DNA from: Leptoclinus maculatus
Taxonomy: Eukaryota > Chordata > Actinopteri > Perciformes > Stichaeidae
DNA: 64,000 nucleotides
NCBI GenBank assembly: GCA_032191485.1
Contig: JAVDOI010000008.1
Location: forward strand, 22,143,049-22,207,048
Direction: 5' to 3'
This document shows positions 11,696 to 25,502 of the stretch, piece by piece. The first letter of the stretch is position 1. Each line of letters opens with the position of its first letter. The position numbers and the translations under genes are program-made. A model generated the notes under the pieces. The model was not told the DNA's origin and ran no database searches. It saw nothing but the letters and a program-made list of their open reading frames with translations.

Positions 11696-13194
11696 TTCCA
11701 ATACCCATCCTACCATACTGTTAGGTATGCCTGAAAGACCTTTAGTATGTCCCAATACATAGCGTGTCACATGTTTGCCAAAAAGGTCCAGGATGTTGTA
11801 CTGCATCTGGTCCCATTTTGTAGTCTGCAAGCCAGCATGCTTTCCTGGCTATTCTGACCCACAATCCTTTGTACAGCAGACATATGAGACAGTGTGTCAC
11901 AGTTCAGGGTGCCAGCTGCAGTGTGTTGTGATTTCGGAATGCAGCTCACATTTTAAAGCGTGCGGTGCGGTGCGGTACGGTACGGTACTGTTGTCTTCCA
12001 CTAGGTGTCCCTGTCATTCAGTGTTTCGCCGATCACAAGCAGCTTCTTTAAAGTTGTGGTCGATCTACCTGACTTCAGTTTCCCATCTGTACTTCCTGTG
12101 ATTTACAGCGTTGTTGGAATAGATGTGCTCTGGTTTACTGCACAGTTATACAGTGAGACGCTTGTATGCTTCTCTTATTCAGGGCCTACTGTGGGCAGAT
12201 GATCACCATGGTAAAATGGCTAAATTGTGTGCAGCTCTGATCTATATAGATGATGATCAATATTCACACCAAGTAGGATAGCATGCATAAATAAGTGACT
12301 GAGTGGCTGCAGCTCAGCTGTCAAAGCCTGATATCTAGTGCGTCTGTGAGGACAACCTAGACTGAGTGGATCAGTGATTTTTCTATTTTGTACCTCCATC
12401 ATTGGGATTATATTCAAATTGCAAACTGCACTATGTTTTCTACAGTGATGGATAATTGATTTTTGTGACACTTTGTTCCAAAATTCAGACCAAAGAATTA
12501 GAGAACGGCATTTAATTCTGTAAAATAAGTTTCAGCTCTGTATATTGCAGTGAGGAAGCCATGCAAAGTCCCTGCTGTCAGGAATGGCACTGCTCCTCGC
12601 AGATGGTGGTGTTCTCTGCCCTCTGTTTACATCGGTGGCTGTCTTCTGTATCTTTCTCACAGGCCTCTGCAGTCTTTCCCACTGCACCAATTCTGTTTAA
12701 TTTCCTGCACTTAAACTTGTACACCGTCATGTATGTTAATAGCGGTGAAGAAGCTGTTTCATCACATCTTTCCTCCTTCAAACCAGAGCACAGGGGAGCT
12801 TGTATGTCTAAGAACTGACAAAGTATGAATGTGTCTAGTGTTGCAATCAGACGGACTATCTTGGTTACTGATACTATCTTGGTTTAAGTAGCCAAGCGTT
12901 CTAAATTGTAGACTGCTTTTAGTACGTACTGCACTGCAGCTGCCCTAACACAGTACTCACTGTTGCATGCAGTGTGCATTTAATTGGGTGCACACTGCAT
13001 GCACAACATACTGCTTCATAACATTGCACTTCGATCCTCTTACTCATGTGTCCGCCTCGCAGAGGATTGTGGGTCAGAATAGACACAAAAGCATGCTGGC
13101 TTCCAACCTGCAAACTGGGACCGGGTGCAGTAGTTTTTTTTGTCATTCTGCATTTTGTGGCACACTAAATTGTAAAGTTGCATGGGTATTGGAA
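11696..13194. mobile_element. Inverted-repeat (foldback-type) element, intergenic
   Basis: The left arm (about 11696-11920) and right arm (about 12990-13194) are inverted copies of each other. Shared blocks include TTCCAATACCCAT at the outer ends, AGGATTGTGGGTCAGAATAG and GCATGCTGGCTT, separated by diverged stretches. About 1.07 kb of unrelated, non-coding sequence lies between the arms. Long diverged arms around an internal segment suggest an old foldback or MITE-like DNA transposon. No transposase was seen and no target-site duplication was established. Confidence 0.6.
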
Positions 13195-13199
13195 CGCAC

Positions 13200-15560
13200 A
13201 GAATATGATGAAATATTTTGATATAACGAATTAAATCTTGGGAACAATACATTCAAATATTTGGAAAGAAAGAATACATTGATATTAAACCTCAAGGCTG
13301 TAATACATGTGGAGACACTTGATTACAGACGTTTCATTTTGAATGCCTCCTCCCCAACAGCCAGCTTCAACTTTGAAAAACAATATACAAATCATGTGAC
13401 TTGTGTCTTCAATGAAATTGCGGGGAAAGTGAAAAAACGTAAAGCTCCAGAAAAAGATTAAATAAAGCCATAACATAAGCAAATGTATTAACCGATACAT
13501 TTCATACATGGTTTCCTGTCAGGAAAATGGAGAATTTGAATACTACAAGTCTGGAAAATATATTTTTGCAGCTGTACTGTTAACTATCATTTTATTGGAG
13601 TAATTTAGATTAAGACTAATGTTCCTTAAGCTCAAACGTTTGCTATCACATGCCATGTAATTACAAACTAAGTTATCTTATCATTGTATAATCATTGAAT
13701 CATTTATAGAATTTGTCCTTCATTTAAGTTGATTTTATATAAAGTTAATTTTTTTAACAGATACTGGTTAATAAAGTCAGAAAATAAGGCAGTGCTCCAG
13801 AAAGTAACAACTCGGGCCTATAGCCTGACAGTTGACCTGCCCCGGACCACATTAGCTTCCCAGCATAAGTTGCCATAGTAACTGAGCTTGAACTATGTTG
13901 AATTTACTTTATGGAACCGACTGAACTGAATATGAGTCGGACTAACCGACATAAGTCTGGCTCATTTGGTAAACTGGCTGTAAGGAAAGGTCATGCAGTG
14001 TCTTGTAACCTGAGAACACTGAAGTAAATGTGGATTCATCCGTTTTCTTTTCACTCTCATTCATAAAGGAGACCTTCCTCCTTTGTATTCTTTATTCAGA
14101 TAGTGGGGGAAACTGGAAGTAAGCTGTGGAGACACGTGGGAAAGCTCAGGTCGGAATCGGTCCCTGGTGTAGGCCACGTTCTCCAACGGAGCTGTTGAGG
14201 AACTCCCTTTAAGTTGGAATGTGTGCTTTTATCACATCTCCAATGCTTCCTTTGCTGACTTCCCTGTATTATTGGACCGACAACCCATTTAATATATCAC
14301 CACCGTGTCCAACTTTATAGGGGCTGCAGACTCTTCCAACGTCTCCCCTGACACTGCAGCACAAACACTCCCAGGCTCAAGATCAGCCCTTTAAGGAACA
14401 TATTTCAAAACGTGTTACGGTACAAGGCCGACCCAAAACCACTTTCTGTTGGGATTTCATAGAAGTATCCAGCTTTAACTCTCATGTTTGTTCCTATCTG
14501 TTTCTGGCTCACAAAGGGAGGATTTTGAGTACAAATCTTTTATCTCCATAGTGTGATAGGCTCATGTAAACACCAACAGTGCCGTATTCCCCCTCTGTTT
14601 CCCGTGCCTTTTCATTTGAGGTGTAATACTCCTGTGGATGGAGCTTCTGTGTGGCCTGATTGTAAGGTCCCACGTTGTGTCGGATTTGGAGTTGTGTACA
14701 TACACACTTTGGTAACTACAGGACACGTGCACAAAAAGAACCCTCAGCTTACCCCAGATTCCTGCTATCACATGATTTCCACAGTCTGGTTCGGGGCTGC
14801 TACTTGTTTTGGTCGGCTTTCCTCCCTAATTAGGCTTTAAGGAATCCTTGCTACCAGTAAACGGAGTGTTTCTAACATTGCCCATCTGTGAATATGAGAG
14901 TCATAGGCAGTAATAGTCAGAGCTGTGGAATTCCACCAGCTCGTTCGTCACTTCCTTTAATATTCATAAACACACAGAGAGCTATGGGGTAATCCTCTGT
15001 AGCTTGGATTAGATGTGTCTGTCTGGCACTGCCCTGTCTGCCAGTCAACCAACTAAATCTTGTATGTACGATATGAATGTCTGAAACTTAAAAAAAAAGT
15101 TCTATTTAAAGGCTATACAAGTCATTTATGGGACACGAGGGAGCTTAGTCCTCGACTCTAATGTTTATATTGCACTCAAGTGTACACCAAGTCCCCAAGC
15201 TTGGAGATGACATCAAGCCCTATATGCTTTTCAGCTGTATTTTTATTTTACTAAATGTCAAAGATTTGATTTAATAAGCAACACAAAGTACACCCAACAG
15301 AAAATAGACATATGACAGCTAAAAGAAAAACTAGCAGCTGGTTGGTGTAAGTGTAGAGTAGCAATACTCTTAATTTCTGGTTTGTTATACTAAATTGTAT
15401 TATTATTATAATTATAATAGTATTATAATACCAGTATAGTACCATCAAAATCAATATTTATAACAATCATTAAAATGTCATGATTATTATAATAATCATA
15501 AAAGTAGTAAATATGTTTTACAGCTTACATATGAGCTCTTGTTGCAGAAGTCTGTGGTCT
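13200..15560. other. Intergenic spacer between pabpc1 and rnf19a
   Basis: No convincing gene. In human, ANKRD46 and SNX31 lie between PABPC1 and RNF19A. No ankyrin-repeat or PX/FERM-like peptide was recognised in any frame here. The 15380-15510 stretch is AT/TTA-rich simple sequence. Confidence 0.5.
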
Positions 15561-15606
15561 GAACCTCCACCGCGGGGGAGAGAAGCCGTTGAAACTTTGG
15601 TCAAAA

Positions 15607-15614
15607 TCTCGCGA
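15607..15614 (+). promoter_or_regulatory. rnf19a: TCTCGCGA core-promoter element of rnf19a
   Basis: The exact palindrome TCTCGCGA lies about 240 bases upstream of the splice donor of the apparent 5' UTR exon. This element is known from CpG-type housekeeping promoters and is bound by BANP-type factors. The function here is inferred from sequence and position. Confidence 0.5.
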
Positions 15615-15639
15615 TGCGATTTGAATTTCTCAGCCAGAA

Positions 15640-15855
15640 CGAGAACAGCAAACAACAGAGAGAGCTCTGTGGGAGCTGTTGTCGTTCGAAACGGAACGGA
15701 ACGGATAGGTGGGACCGAAGGCAGAGGAGAAGAACTGCTAGTAGCAGTGGGGAAGTAATTCACTGATTTATTAACTGGAAACCATTTTTGGAAGACAGAG
15801 CGTTTCCTTTCGTCTCTGGTTCTGTCTGCGGAACAAGTGTCACTAGCAACAGACG
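15640..15855 (+). other. rnf19a: rnf19a 5' UTR exon 1 (start estimated)
   Basis: Non-coding exon ending CAACAGACG/GTATGT (donor at 15856). It lacks an ATG near its 3' end. It is paired with the acceptor CTCTCTCCAG at 28395, giving a 12.5 kb first intron. The TCTCGCGA element just upstream and the absence of another gene on this strand support the assignment. It is not proven without transcripts. Confidence 0.5.
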
Positions 15856-16647
15856 GTATGTTCTCATCGTTTCTTGCTAACCTTGCTAGCCAGCTGCTAA
15901 CGCTCGCTGTATTTGGGCACTGTTAACATTAGGTAGCTGGCTGGCTTTCTGGTAATTGCAAGCTGGGAGACCCTCAGAACATTTCTAGCGGCTCATCGCT
16001 ATATTTTGTTAGCGTCATGTGCCCTATTTGTCTGTCTGGACACGTGTACCAGCTGGTGGTTAAACAAAATGAACTAACGTTATCGAGCTAACCGAGCTAT
16101 CAATCTACCGTTGTTGAGAAGTCCAAACAAGGAACACGTACGAAAACCAACGCCAACTGGCATGGTGATTACTTTTATAAAGTTAAATCACAGCAGCTGA
16201 TTACCAATGTAGACTTAATAAGGCTGGAGTCAACTGAAGACGTTGAGTTGTTTTTTAACCGACGGCAGCAGGGTTGGTTTGCTAATTATTGCCATGACGA
16301 GAGAGAAAAAGTTGTGATTCAGTGTGAGGGGTTTGGTGCCGTTGTGTTCACGGTCAACTGAAACGTGAAACGGGGATCTGTTAGATTGTGTGGAGCTAGG
16401 TCCTTGATGCCTCTCTCTTTTCTTTTGTGACAAATTGGTGGAAGTGTGCTTTGCACGATTTATACTTTGTCAGATGTCACAACCTTTAACGTTACCTGCC
16501 AAGACGAAGATGGAGACCACCATTCAGCTTAGATTAAAAACAGAAAAGCACACACAATGCAAATATGGATTATCAGGTTTGAAGTCATGAAGACTAGACA
16601 TGTTACTTGCAGTAAAAATATGAATCAGTAACGGATATTTTAAGCAG

Positions 16648-17673
<1,026 letters not shown>

Positions 17674-19051
17674 CTGTAGTGGAAATCTCTAGCTGCCACC
17701 CAGTGTAGTTGTTCCACTTAACTTATCATCCTCTACTTCAAATAGACTGAACACTTGGTCCGTATGTTTTGGTCCACTTTGCATTTGCCCCGTCACTGTT
17801 GTTTGCTGATTAATGCCGCCACAAGCTGTCATCCTCTGGGTCCTCTTCATTGTGGGAACCTCGGCCCAGTCCAGATACTGTTATCCTGAATAACATCAAA
17901 GAACAACATAAGGCATATCCCTCATTGTCATTCGGTCAACGATGTAAAGTTGAGCTATTTTTGAATGATCTGGTGCCTTTCATACACTTGTCTATTCCAT
18001 AGAAATACGGTCTACACATTTTACGTGTTGGGTCTATATAGCTGACAATGTTGTCATAATGATATTTCTATATTGCAAAATTAATAGGAACAATTGATGT
18101 ATAATGAATGTAATGTTTTTTTGTGTTTTTTTACAGTTTGTTGCCCCCCGTTTTGCAACTTCTTATTGTTGTATTTACAGCATAAATTGCCCCAAACAGG
18201 GCTCAACACAAACTTGTAGAAGTGCTGGTCAGGCTGGCAACTGGGCTGCAGCTTTTGGTTGCCGAAACTGAAAATATGGTTGCCATTTTCATTCACCTTA
18301 TATTTTGAGTAATTCGGATCCTATGCAGTTCAATATCAGCTTGCTAATGAAAATGTGACCCAAAAGAACGAAAGCTTTCTTCCAACAGCTGAACGGAAGT
18401 CTTTGTAGTTTGTGTTTTATCAGTTGGATTAGTCAAACTATTCACCCCACAATCAAGCAACTTCATTTGCTTTACCATTGTCTCCAAAAAGGTTGTGATA
18501 CTGGGCTATATAAATAAAACTGACGTGACTATCGTTCAGCACTACAGATTTCGAATAGACATTTGTTGTGTTTGTTATATGTGTTGGAGGCAGCCCTCCA
18601 GACTAATCAGTGTTTGGGTGTCAGAGGCCTCCCATGGCTTAGCAGCAGGTTCTCCAGACCTGTGTGTTGTTCCACAGAAAGGTCATTAGCCCAGCGTGAC
18701 GACCTGGCCTGTGTGCTCTGTGTGTTTTGTCAGGGCCACGGTAAACACAGCTGCAGGGCTAGGTGGTGGTGGCCCGCTCACATCAGGGTGGTGTCAATGA
18801 TTATGACTTGCATTTATGCATCTTCAATGATCAGGCACCTATCTCATTGTGCTCTACCACATATATGCATTGTTGATGCTTTGAAGTAGGATGGCAGTTT
18901 GACCCTGTCAGACCGTGGAAAAAGAAAAGGAGTAAAACGGACATTGATTTGTTTTCTGTGGTCATTTGAGTAGTACAATAAGAGAACTGACTGGCTACTT
19001 AGCTTGTCCTTCTCCTGAGCAGCGGGGAGTGATGCCGAGGGACCCATAGAC

Positions 19052-19410
19052 TGTATATAAGAAGTGGACGTAGTCATCGTCAGGTGGTTTGTGGACTGCT
19101 GTTATGAAGCTTCGATTTCGCTGTCGACATCTTGGCTTGTTTTGCATCTGATGAACGGAAATTACCATATTTGGAATGCGGAGGAGTGACGTAGTGAAGC
19201 CGGATACATCTCTGGTAATTTACTAAATGAACATCATGCTGCATTGAAGAAGACTTGAAACTAGAGATTGAGACCATGAACTCATGTTTACAATGTTTAC
19301 TGAGGGAATAAATCAAGAGAGAAGTAGAGTCATTTTCTCATAGACTTCTATACAATCAGAGGAGTCGCCCCCTGATGGTCAGTAGAGAGAATGCAAGTTT
19401 TAAGACACTC
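19052..19410 (+). repeat. Dispersed repeat, copy A
   Basis: Begins near CATAGACTGTATATAA. It contains ACCATATTTGGAATGCGGAG, ACTAAATGAACATCATGCTG, AGACTTGAAACTAGAGATTG, TCATAGACTTCTATACAATC and AGTCGCCCCCTGATGG. The same string of blocks recurs at 34469-34884 and, inverted, at 25297-25502. All three copies are in rnf19a introns. The class (MITE or SINE) was not determined. Confidence 0.75.
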
Positions 19411-20315
19411 CGCATCTGCTAGCTCCACGCTTTAATGCTACACTGGTTACAGAAAACAAGCCGAACAGTTAATGTGCTCTCTTACGCTGTGAGAAGAAAG
19501 AAACTGTGTTCAGATTTCCCACTAATGTTTGAGGGATAGTGCATGACTCAATTTCAGGATTCCAAATTAAACAAAAACCAAAATAGATTTGTTGATGTTA
19601 ATTACAAATCAATTACATTTCCTTGTCTAATCCATGACTTTTTAATGGCATGCCTCAAGCCTGCGTGGCCATGAACTGTAGTTTTATTGTGTTTCAGTCA
19701 TCTCAAACTAAAACTCATCTGAACAGTAAAGATTAAAAATACATTACTAATGTTTGGCTAGAATAAAAGCCGATCCAGAACGAATGCAATATTACTGATA
19801 TTTAAATATAGGAATTGATTACCTGAATTATGGAGCTGGTTCATCAGGTGAGGTCAAAATGAAGGAGGAGAATGGTTCAAAAGTCAAAGGGGAGAAATAC
19901 AGCCAAGTGGGCTTAAAGGGAACATCAGTGAATTTATTGATGCAGGCGTCAAGCTCCAGCTCAAACTTAAGTGTCATTAATTTACACGACCTCAAAGGAT
20001 GTTCAATGTGTGTATCAGGCCAGCAAGCAACCGTAACTGCATCCTATTCAAGAAGCCGGTGCAAATACAGTATTGAGGGGGTGGTTGCAGCACTATGAGA
20101 GGTACGGCAAACTCTCTACCAGTTGGCAAATGTGGTGTTTTTTTGTTGTTGTCTTACTCTTATCTGTCATACCAGGGGACATTTATCACACACTCCCAGT
20201 TTACCAGTACATCCCTTTCTATTTCACACCCTCTCCCCTGACTTTTAGCTCTCTCAGCTGAGCTGAAATGCCAGGATGCTTACCTAATTTCCTCCCCACT
20301 TGAGGGAAGTGTGGG

Positions 20316-20346
20316 AGGGAGGAGGAGGAGGAGGAGGAGGAGGAGG
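20316..20346. repeat. (GGA)n simple repeat
   Basis: About ten GGA units followed by a G-run. Low-complexity purine tract in rnf19a intron 1. Confidence 0.85.
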
Positions 20347-22949
20347 GGGGCAGCTGGAGACTGTAGTGGCTTTGTTGGGGTTGGAAACTTTTTTGCTGTT
20401 CTTCTCCCTGTCGGCCAGCCTTGCCTCTCTTTGTACGCTGGACAATGCCTCCCCTGTTCACGCTGCTGTTGTGCTTCTTGTTTGCACCGTTTCCAGTCCT
20501 TTGCATCTTGCAGGGTCAGATTCAAAACACAATGCATGACCAATACGCTTGTATTTCTCCTCTGTTTGAACAACCGTATACTGTGTGCGGTCATTTAGAG
20601 ACAGCCACCGACCCCCCCCCAGTTTTCAGCTAGTTCCACACACTGGTGAAACGGAAGAGAAGCTGTTTGACTTTCATCCCACATCAGTCAGTAGCCGCTC
20701 GGCTCGGGTTGGCTCTGTGTCCGTTCATGGTGCAGTGGGAAGCCTCTCTAATGCAGTGACTGTCCCCAGCCCCCGACCATCCCAGGAATGTGCATAGAGG
20801 CAGCATTACACAGGAGACAGACGGGCCAGGAATGCAGTCGGACTGATACCGACTGGCTAAATACACCGGCTCAGCTGCTGCATTTTTCTCTGTTCACATT
20901 CCGGGCCTGCCATCACTGTTGTCCCCCTGTCTCTGTACCTGTACTTCTTTGAACCTATTGTTGTCTCTGCTTGCACCTTGGTGTATCTCTCATCTCCACT
21001 AATAGCTAACTATTGAGTCTTTAGTTTAGACTCATGCTGAACTGTTTAAAACATTTATTTTTTTCCATTGGCAAAGGTTGTTGATAGTACCTGGTACTTT
21101 TGGTATGACCTCGGGAGAGGTTCCAATCCAGCTGATCCTGCAGACCACTGATTGGTTGGGGAGAATCGTCCCTAGAGTCGCCACTTGCGCGGCACGAGAC
21201 ATCCTGCGCAAACCTGACATTTTTAAATAGCCATGCTACCATCCTGTACTCCACTGTACGGACATTCCTCTGTTTGTTTGGTTTCCGACAAAAGGATCCA
21301 GCAAGAGAACACACAATGTTGTTGTGTGTATGTGTCGGGTTGAAGATGATGTTGCGGCAGTTTCACGTGGCGCCGCTACGACGATAAGCTAAGAATCCTG
21401 CCTACATTGTGGGGGGTACTCTCTGCGGTGGAAAACTAAATTGAGAAAAGTACCTAAAGCGGGTCGCGCCGAGCCGTACCGTGCAGTTGAAATGCGGCAC
21501 TGATAGAAGAGAATCTTATCAACTGAGTGGAATACGGGCATTCATCTGCACATCATCACCCAGGGTGGTCCTCTTCTTGTTGTTAGACTACGGAAAGGTG
21601 CTGATTTCCCCAGGAAAAGACACGGCTTGGATATGGAGAGGTTTGCCCTTTGTAATTACTTTGTTGTTTAGAGTTGGCCTGACCAGGCTTATGTTTAACC
21701 AGCGTGTCAACATGGTTGTGAAAGAATTCAGTGGGAACTTAAAAGGGTCTTAACTCATTGTTTGGTTAGTTGGTTTGTTTTATGTGTACGAGTCTGTGTT
21801 TCAAAGTCATTGCGAAAGATGTTCTTTTATGTTGAGGGGACTATTTCACACACTACAGACATCTTTTGATTATCAGATGTATGTAGTTTATCACCTAAAG
21901 TAGATGCACGTATATACAAACTGTTAGGATAGGTTTAAATGGTATAACATATTGATTTCACATATGTTATGCAAAGCTAAAGACACAGTGAACTAGGTAG
22001 GGTGAGTAGGTTCTAAATCCCCCCCACTACTTGGGCAAAACAGTTAAAAGATCCAGCTTTCATTGAGTGCGTCAGACCACATTTTACCATAATGACGAGC
22101 ATCACCATAATGGAAAACTTTCCAGTTTTCAAATGGCAATATGCCAGGCACAGTTTATCCCGCAGTTGCATCACAGTTATCAAAATATTAAACCTTTGAA
22201 ATGAGAAACATATACTATATATTATATTGTATAGTTTGATCAGTAGCTTGGATCACACTTAAAGTTGCTTGAGGCTAAATCCTTTTTTGTTTTTTGACAT
22301 TATACAGAATATTTTTCCATATTCATGTAGGTAAATAGAGAGAGATTTATTACAGGGGAAAACGATAGATCCCTGCTAGAGGAAAAGTGGGTTGTTGAGT
22401 GTTCCACGGTTCTCTCCCAGGCTGCTGCAGCAGGTCAGCTGAGGTCAGCACTGGGTCGGCTCTCTCTCAGGAATGCCCAATGAACTCTGTCCCCAAGGAA
22501 AGCTCCGGCTCGTCTGCCAGCTCTCATCTTTCTGTCTGCCTTCTTAGTTCGTTGTTCTCGTGCATGCACACACACGCATGCTCACAGAAATTCTCACGGC
22601 GCTATTATTTACATTTTTCTCAGTTAATGCTCATTTGCACCGTACTGAGAGGCCTTTACATACTGCGGCTACTATTGTATATCTAGAGCTTTTATTGTGG
22701 AAGGTAATAACAGAAGGAGTAGATCTGGTATGCACTGCTTCTGTTGAATTTTAAATGAGTTGTAAAATGTGTCGACTTGGTTTGGACTATGGAGCAAACT
22801 CTGTGTTTAGCAGTATGGCACCTCAGTGTGCCTCGCTGCATACGCTTTATTTGAAACAAGAGTAAAGAAAGATGCAATAAAATGTTTGCTTTTGCATTCA
22901 AGTGGCTCCCCGTCTTTGTTGTTGATGCCATCACTACACTACACTGTCT

Positions 22950-23340
22950 TTAAAGGAGCGGTGTGGAGGATCATGGGGGATCTACTGCTATATTCATAAC
23001 TATGTTTTCATTAGTGTATTATCACCGTAAGCTAAGAATCATTGTGTTTTTGTTAGCTTAGAATCAGCCCTTCACATCTCCATAGGGAGCGTTTCCTCTT
23101 CATGGAGTGCGCCATGTTGCACCGCCATGTTTCTACTGTAGCCCAGAGAGGACAAACCAGAGAGGGCCTTTGACGATTTTGCGTTTACCTGAAGGCCCCC
23201 AGTTCTTCAACATACTTGGAAAGGGAGGGGAACATCATGTGGTCATCTCTAATCAGTTTGGGACAGCTTGTCAAATGTGGGTGCTTTGTCTAGCCCTGGT
23301 TGTAAACGAAACTCTTTGTTAATATATCCCACTTTCTCAA
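22950..23340 (+). repeat. Probable dispersed fish repeat
   Basis: Contains AAAGGAGCGGTGTGGAGGAT, GCCATGTTGCACCGCCATG and AGCCCAGAGAGGACAAACC, which resemble an abundant teleost interspersed repeat that I recall. No clear termini were located and there is no second full copy in the window. The class is uncertain. Confidence 0.4.
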
Positions 23341-23595
23341 ATATAGTCACATGTCACAATACTGTTTAGCTTGCTGTCATGCTGGGGAAGTTAGGAGTAG
23401 TGCTTGGTTTAAAAGTATTTATGCAGCTAGAGAGTGAAAAAGACAGCGAGCAACGTTAGCAGAAACAAAGCAGTAGACCAGAGAACTAAAATGTTATTTT
23501 CTAATTGTTTCACTGTGGTTTTGTTAAACTAAAGCACAAATAAACTCAGGTGCAGCATTGCTGTATTTTGAATGAATGCAGCAAAAGAGAACACT

Positions 23596-23597
<2 letters not shown>

Positions 23598-23677
<80 letters not shown>
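23598..23677. repeat. (TG)n followed by (GA)n microsatellite
   Basis: About 60 bases of TG then about 19 bases of GA, in rnf19a intron 1. Confidence 0.95.
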
Positions 23678-25296
23678 ACGTTCTCAACTAAACGTTTTAG
23701 TGCCATTTTAAGAGTTTTAAGCATATTTTGATGATAATATCGTTAATCGTAACCTGTATTTGTATTTTCCAATTTCATAGCATAAGAGATGCTTTTCAGT
23801 TTCCCTGTTGCCTTTTGGAAAAGTGTTTGTTCAGTGTTGGTACAGTGTAATATATCAATGTTTGAAATGTTCGTATTTTTAAAATGAAAATAATGAATGG
23901 CCAAAGTTGCCATTTGGCAAAATGGTTCTTCAGTCCCCAGCAAGAGGATTTTGTCTGTCACTGACACTTTCACTACCGTCTGTTCAATACAAGGAAACGT
24001 ATCCTGATGCATTTCTTGTTTTGTCGTTGTACCGAACTTGAACCGGGCCGCGACTCCTAAACCAGGGTATTAACCGTGTCCTCTGTGTCCTGTGACATTT
24101 CATCATCTGGTGTCAGGCTGCTCCGTGCAGAGGTCCAAATAAGATGATCGTTGTCAGAGCCTCGATCCCAGCGTCAATGTTGCTCAAATCTGTCGAAACA
24201 TGTACAATGAAAACAGATCCCAAGCCTTGTTTATAATCCCTAAAAGTATGTTATTTCGTCCTTCGCTCACAGCATCATTAGAGAGCCAATACATAAGCCA
24301 CGATCCATAATCTCTTGTTTGAGAGGTCGGGGGAAATGTTAAGTTATGGAGAGTGCTCTATTGTCTCTCTTTTTCTCTTTCTGTTCATTTTTCTTTTTCA
24401 CATTTCTCCTTTAGACATGTCCCTTAATCGAGGAGGGGGAATGCTCTGTGTGGAAGGCTGCCAGATCACAGGAATATGTCCTGGGGGAGCTAACAAATCC
24501 TCAGTTTCCATTTGCCTCTCCCTCCCTCCTTTACAAATTGTTTTTTTTCGCACTATTTTTCTGTCTTACTATCTCTAATTGTTTGTTTTTTATCCTGATC
24601 TTACCCCTTCCTTCATGTCTCTCTCTGCCCTCACTACTTTCTGCCTCTCTGAGCTCTCTCCCCCTGTTCCAGGCACACTGGGCAGATTTGGATGGTGCTA
24701 GTGTACTTAAATCGGCACACTGGATGAGAAAACCTTTACCGCTGACCACAGCCTGCAGCCGATGAGCTGACATAGGTGTTTCATTTAGTGAGTGGGACCT
24801 AGCCAGGGTCTACCTGCATCATCAGTCCTCTCAGCACACGGCTCTCTGCTCAGCAGCGATAAGCCTGGCCGGTCACGCCGTGGCTGATTTAGATACGGCG
24901 GTAGCCTTGTGACAGACATCAAGGTCATTACGAAGCACCTGACCCGCGATTGTCTTTTCATGGTTGAATGAAAATCATTAGTCTTTCACACTCTTGTTTA
25001 CTACACGCTGCACCCTTATATCTCACTCTCAGTACAATGCACTCGACAGCACAACGCACAACGTCATGAGGGGTTTTCCACTGGATTTCTGTCATGTTCT
25101 TTTGCTGCTTTCCTCACCTTTTCTCAGTGTTTTGTTGTAAAACTATGACTTTTCTGTTAAACGTCCGTTCTTTAAAGCCCACTGTATCGGTCACTGTGTG
25201 CACTTCAGACTATTAACAAACGTGCTTTAGTATATGGTGTATGGAAGAATAAGTGTTAACCTCTGGTTCTGAAACGTGAAGCCAATGCTTCATGCC

Positions 25297-25502
25297 TTAA
25301 ACCTGCATTCTCTCTACTGTCCACCAGGGGGCGACTCCTCTGATTGTATAGAAGTCTATGAGAAAATGACTCTACTTCTCTCTTGATTTATTACCTCAGT
25401 AAACATTGTAAACATGAGTTTATGGTCTCAATCTCTAGTTTCAAGTCTTCTTCAATACAGCATGTTCATTTAGTAAATAATGGTCCATTTAGAGTCAAAT
25501 AG
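25297..25502 (-). repeat. Dispersed repeat, copy B (inverted)
   Basis: Reverse-complement copy of the 3' half of the family seen at 19052 and 34469. It contains CCAGGGGGCGACTCCTCTG, GATTGTATAGAAGTCTATGA and CAATCTCTAGTTTCAAGTC. It is shorter than the other two copies and appears truncated. Confidence 0.75.

Noticed and set aside
21340..21505. GC-rich stretch with GGGTACTCTCTGCGGTGGAA and CCGAGCCGTACCGTGCAG as a promoter
   Set aside because: It resembles the end of a common fish MITE more than a promoter, and no exon or partner terminus was found. Left unassigned.
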